DNA from: Rhodospirillaceae bacterium
GTDB taxonomy: Bacteria; Pseudomonadota; Alphaproteobacteria; DSM-16000; Inquilinaceae
Assembly (NCBI GenBank): GCA_020425485.1
Contig: JAGQRL010000337.1
Location: 1 to 16,000, forward strand
DNA length: 16,000 nt
Direction of reading: 5' to 3'
The stretch's first letter is position 1. Every line of letters begins with the position of its first letter. Under the pieces are notes generated by a model, which had not been told where the DNA came from, made no database searches, and saw nothing but the letters and a program-made list of their open reading frames with translations. Positions 13,566-16,000 of the stretch are shown here, piece by piece. Made by a program: the position numbers and the translations under genes.

Positions 13566-15545
13566 CTACTGCGCCTTGCGCTCCGGTTCCGCCGCCGCCT
13601 CCTCGCCGCGCGGCTGGGCGGTGGGGGACGGCAGCAGGATCCGGCGCACGCCATCCGCATCGCCCCGCGCCGCCGCTTCGGCCAGCTCGTCGAACACCCG
13701 GTTCAGCATCGCCAGGGTCACCGGCGGCGGCACCGTGGCCATCACCCCGGCAGCGCCGGTCTTGCGCGGCACTTCGGTGGCGCCGAACAGCTCCTCGTTC
13801 AGCTTCTCCCCCGGCCGCAGCCCGGTGAACACGATCTTGATGTCGTCGTTGGGCGCCAAGCCGGAAAGCTGGATCAACTGGCGCGCCATATCGAGGATGC
13901 GCACCGGCTCGCCCATATCCAGCACCAGCACATGGCCGCGCTCCACCTGGCTTTCCGCGGCATAGGCGGACGCGTGCAGCACCAGCCGCACGGCTTCGTT
14001 GACCAGCATGAAGTAGCGCCGGATTTCCGGGTGGGTGACGGTCAGCGGCCCGCCGCGGGCAAGCTGGCGCTGGAACAGCGGCAGGACCGAGCCGCTGGAC
14101 CCCAGCACATTGCCGAAGCGCACGACGATGAAGCGGGTTTCTCGCGCCGGCGCCTGGCCGGACGGCCGATCGGCTTGGTCGCCGTCGCCGGCAACAGCCC
14201 CGGCCTCGGCCCCGACCCCGGCCAGGTCCAGCGCCTGGCAGTACTGCTCCGCCAGATGCTTGGTGGCCCCCATGATGCTGGTGGGGTTCACCGCCTTGTC
14301 GGTGGAAATCAGCACCATCGCCTGGGCCTGGATGGCGCGGGCGGCATCGGCCACGTTGCGCGTGCCGACCACGTTGGTGAGTGCTCCTTCGCCGGGGTTC
14401 ATCTCCACCAGCGGCACATGCTTCAGGGCTGCGGCGTGGAACACCAAGTCCGGCCGGCAGCCGCGCACGGTGGCGAACACCCGGTCGCGGTTGCGCACGT
14501 CGCACAGCACCGGCTGGCAGGACAGCGTCGGCCAGGTTTCCCGCACCTCCAGGTGGATGCTGTAGAGGTTGAACTCCGAGCTGTCGACGAGGGTCAGTTC
14601 GGCCGGGCCGAACCGGGCGATCTGCCGTGTCAGCTCCATGCCGATGGTGCCGCCCGACCCGGTGATCAACACCCGGCGGCCGCTGATCAGGCCGCGCATG
14701 GCATCGATGTTGAGGGCGACCTGGGGCCGCCCCAGCAGGTCTTCCAGCGCCACCTGGCGCAGCTCCGTCAGCTCCGGCCCGCCGGCTTCCCGCAACTCCT
14801 CCAGCGACGGCAGGCGCGACAGGGTGAGACCCGAGGCTTCCGCCAGGTCCACCAGGCAGTGCAGGGAGATGCCGCCGGTCTGCCGGGGATCGGTGAGCAC
14901 CAGCCGTTGCGGCTGTTCGCCTCGCTGGGCCAGGCGTTCCAGAATGCCCGGCAGGTTGGACGAGGCGTCGTAGATCGGCACGCCGCGGATCTGGCGGCCG
15001 GCCAGGCCGGGCTGATTGTCCAGCACCGCCACCACCCGGTAGGGCGCATGCATGTTGCCCTGGACGGCGCGGATGAACAGCTCGCCGGGGTTGTTGGCGC
15101 CGATCAGCAGCACCGGAATGCGCCGGTCGTCCTGCTTGGCGGCGAACTGGCGCAGGCGCCTGTCCTTGCGCAGCCGGATGGCCAGCCGCGAGCCGGACAG
15201 CATCATCGTCAGCAGCAGCCACTGGATGATCGGCACGGAGCGCGGGATCGATTCGAAGCGGGTGAGCACCACCATCGCCAGCGCGAACACCGCAACCGCC
15301 GCGGTTACCGCCTTGAGGATGCCCTCCAGATCCGACAGGGACGCGTAGCGCCAGATACCCCGATAGAGCCCAAAGACCGAAAACGAGGCCGCCGCAATCG
15401 GCGTGAAGATCAGCGAGCACACGATGATCGTGTGCCCATACGAATCGAAGGCATCACTGCCGATTCGCAGGTAATACGCCAAGCCGAAAGACAACAATGC
15501 CGCCAACACGTCATGGGCGAAGGCGATTTGTTTCTTGTTGATCAT
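13566..15545 (-). CDS. Membrane-anchored nucleoside-diphosphate-sugar 4,6-dehydratase/epimerase (WbpM/CapD/FlaA1-like)
   Basis: A 659-residue polysaccharide-biosynthesis protein. The N-terminus has about four membrane segments, followed by a CoA-binding-like Rossmann domain (VPVLLIGANNPGELFIRAV), then the SDR catalytic domain from about residue 292 (VLITGSGGTIGMEL). The catalytic segment ISTDKAVNPTSIMGATK gives D416, K417, M425 and K429; M425 takes the place of the usual SDR tyrosine, as is known for WbpM-type UDP-GlcNAc 4,6-dehydratases. The product would be a UDP-4-keto-6-deoxyhexose, precursor of sugars such as QuiNAc, FucNAc or bacillosamine. An insertion of 26 low-complexity residues (443-468) lies between CQALDLA and ETRFIVVRFGNV. 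The ATG at 15545 has only a weak ribosome binding site. The C-terminal tail is rich in charged and alanine residues. Confidence 0.93.
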   Translation of the reverse strand: MINKKQIAFAHDVLAALLSFGLAYYLRIGSDAFDSYGHTIIVCSLIFTPIAAASFSVFGLYRGIWRYASLSDLEGILKAVTAAVAVFALAMVVLTRFESIPRSVPIIQWLLLTMMLSGSRLAIRLRKDRRLRQFAAKQDDRRIPVLLIGANNPGELFIRAVQGNMHAPYRVVAVLDNQPGLAGRQIRGVPIYDASSNLPGILERLAQRGEQPQRLVLTDPRQTGGISLHCLVDLAEASGLTLSRLPSLEELREAGGPELTELRQVALEDLLGRPQVALNIDAMRGLISGRRVLITGSGGTIGMELTRQIARFGPAELTLVDSSEFNLYSIHLEVRETWPTLSCQPVLCDVRNRDRVFATVRGCRPDLVFHAAALKHVPLVEMNPGEGALTNVVGTRNVADAARAIQAQAMVLISTDKAVNPTSIMGATKHLAEQYCQALDLAGVGAEAGAVAGDGDQADRPSGQAPARETRFIVVRFGNVLGSSGSVLPLFQRQLARGGPLTVTHPEIRRYFMLVNEAVRLVLHASAYAAESQVERGHVLVLDMGEPVRILDMARQLIQLSGLAPNDDIKIVFTGLRPGEKLNEELFGATEVPRKTGAAGVMATVPPPVTLAMLNRVFDELAEAAARGDADGVRRILLPSPTAQPRGEEAAAEPERKAQ

Positions 15546-15731
15546 CCTGTCTGCAATCTGGCCTGATCTGTTCGCGAGGTCTCTGCGACAGGGCAGTGGA
15601 TCTTGAGGGCCCTATTCAACAGTCCGCGGCCGGCTTCACCAACCGCAGCAGACTCTGGTGCCCCGCGCCGTGCCGGGCAAGCCCGATCTTGCCGGGGCAG
15701 TCACTGGACCGGGCTGCACACGACACCTGCC
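15546..15731. other. Intergenic region upstream of the dehydratase, with an interrupted inverted repeat
   Basis: This stretch should hold the leftward promoter of the dehydratase gene, though no clear -35/-10 pair is visible. An interrupted inverted repeat lies at 15671-15699: TGCC and GGCAAG pair with CTTGCC and GGCA around a CCCGAT loop and a small internal loop. No T-run follows, so a terminator is unlikely. I see no protein-like frame here. Confidence 0.4.
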
Positions 15732-15760
15732 TTGACGCGTACGTCAATCTGACGTACACA
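15732..15760 (+). promoter_or_regulatory. Promoter with overlapping palindromic operators for the antitoxin gene
   Basis: A TTGACG -35-like hexamer (15732-15737) is followed after exactly 17 bases by TACACA (15755-15760) as a possible -10. Two perfect palindromes fill the interval: TTGACG-CGTA-CGTCAA at 15732-15747 and TACGTCA-ATC-TGACGTA at 15740-15756. Repeated TGACGT half-sites over the promoter core fit autorepression by a ribbon-helix-helix antitoxin. The palindromes are seen directly; the function is inferred. Confidence 0.7.
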
Positions 15761-15790
15761 AACCCAAGAGCGCTCCGAGGGAGGACCCCC

Positions 15791-16000
15791 ATGCTCCCAT
15801 TCCACGACATGACCACGATGATAGAAGAGCGCAACGAAGCCCGGATGAACTTCCGGACCAAGCCGCGCATCAAAAGCGCGATCCAGCAGGCAGCGGCGTT
15901 GTCAGGTGTGGACGATTCCGTGTTCACCATGAACGCTGCATATCAAGCGGCCATGGCGACCATCGCTGCGCATGAACAGACGGTGCTGCAATCGGTCGAT
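15791..16000 (+). CDS. DUF1778-family (TacA-like) type II antitoxin, 5' part
   Basis: Seventy codons of an open gene that runs off the window. The segment MIEERNEARMNFRTKPRIKSAIQQAAALSG is the N-terminal ribbon-helix-helix pattern of DUF1778 antitoxins: an R-x-N-F-R-like strand, then two helices. VFTMNAAYQAAM and a polar HEQTVLQ segment follow, as usual in the family. These proteins bind DNA as dimers and neutralise a GNAT-family acetyltransferase toxin that blocks aminoacyl-tRNAs, normally encoded immediately downstream. The ATG at 15791 has a strong GGAGGA five bases upstream. In-frame ATGs at 15809 and 15818 are nearer the usual family start but lack such a site. The palindromic promoter upstream supports autoregulation. 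The toxin lies beyond the window and is only predicted. Confidence 0.8.
   Translation, partial: MLPFHDMTTMIEERNEARMNFRTKPRIKSAIQQAAALSGVDDSVFTMNAAYQAAMATIAAHEQTVLQSVD

Noticed and set aside
13932..15566. 544-codon + strand frame opposite the dehydratase
   Set aside because: It is rich in His, Gln, Arg and Gly and has no recognisable motif; the - strand encodes an intact WbpM-like protein.
15616..15930. 104-codon - strand frame at the right edge
   Set aside because: Most of it is antisense to the antitoxin gene and its promoter, and the sequence resembles no known family.

Overview
The window looks like a chromosomal segment of a GC-rich, Gram-negative alphaproteobacterium. GC is high throughout, third codon positions are strongly G/C, and long open antisense frames shadow nearly every gene. 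A TRAP transporter and several alphaproteobacterial-type families fit this, but no 16S or other marker is present, so the taxon is inference.

Left part (about 81-7165): one leftward operon of seven tightly packed genes with a divergent LysR-type regulator. In transcription order it encodes a TRAP transporter (DctQ-like small membrane subunit, DctM-like large permease, DctP-like periplasmic binding protein), then a three-subunit FAD/iron-sulphur amino-acid dehydrogenase of the octopine oxidase / hydrogen cyanide synthase / D-hydroxyproline dehydrogenase type (DAO-fold subunit, small [2Fe-2S] subunit, FAD/NAD(P)-fold subunit with a C-terminal BFD-like iron-sulphur domain), and finally a RidA-family protein. 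This reads as an uptake-and-oxidation cassette for an amino acid or amino-acid conjugate, with RidA removing the reactive imine/enamine produced. The exact substrate cannot be read from the sequence. A GC-rich hairpin sits just after the binding-protein gene and an AT-rich regulatory island lies between the operon and the LysR gene.

Middle (7202-8936): alanine dehydrogenase and a divergent Lrp/AsnC-family regulator, the classic ald/aldR-like arrangement.

Right part (8976-15545): a surface-polysaccharide locus. It holds a GT-A-like putative glycosyltransferase (leftward), then a rightward operon of a GT4 glycosyltransferase, an O-antigen ligase/polymerase-family membrane protein and a WecA/MraY-type sugar-1-phosphate transferase. 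It is closed by a convergent (leftward) membrane-anchored UDP-sugar 4,6-dehydratase of the WbpM/CapD type, which carries a 26-residue low-complexity insertion inside its catalytic domain.

Right edge (15732-16000): the start of a DUF1778-type (TacA-like) ribbon-helix-helix antitoxin gene behind a promoter whose spacer is filled by two overlapping perfect palindromes. A GNAT toxin gene would be expected just beyond the window.

No tRNA, rRNA, CRISPR array or insertion sequence was seen. No gene-free stretch exceeds 300 bases; the longest are 9903-10163 and 15546-15790, and both are described below.
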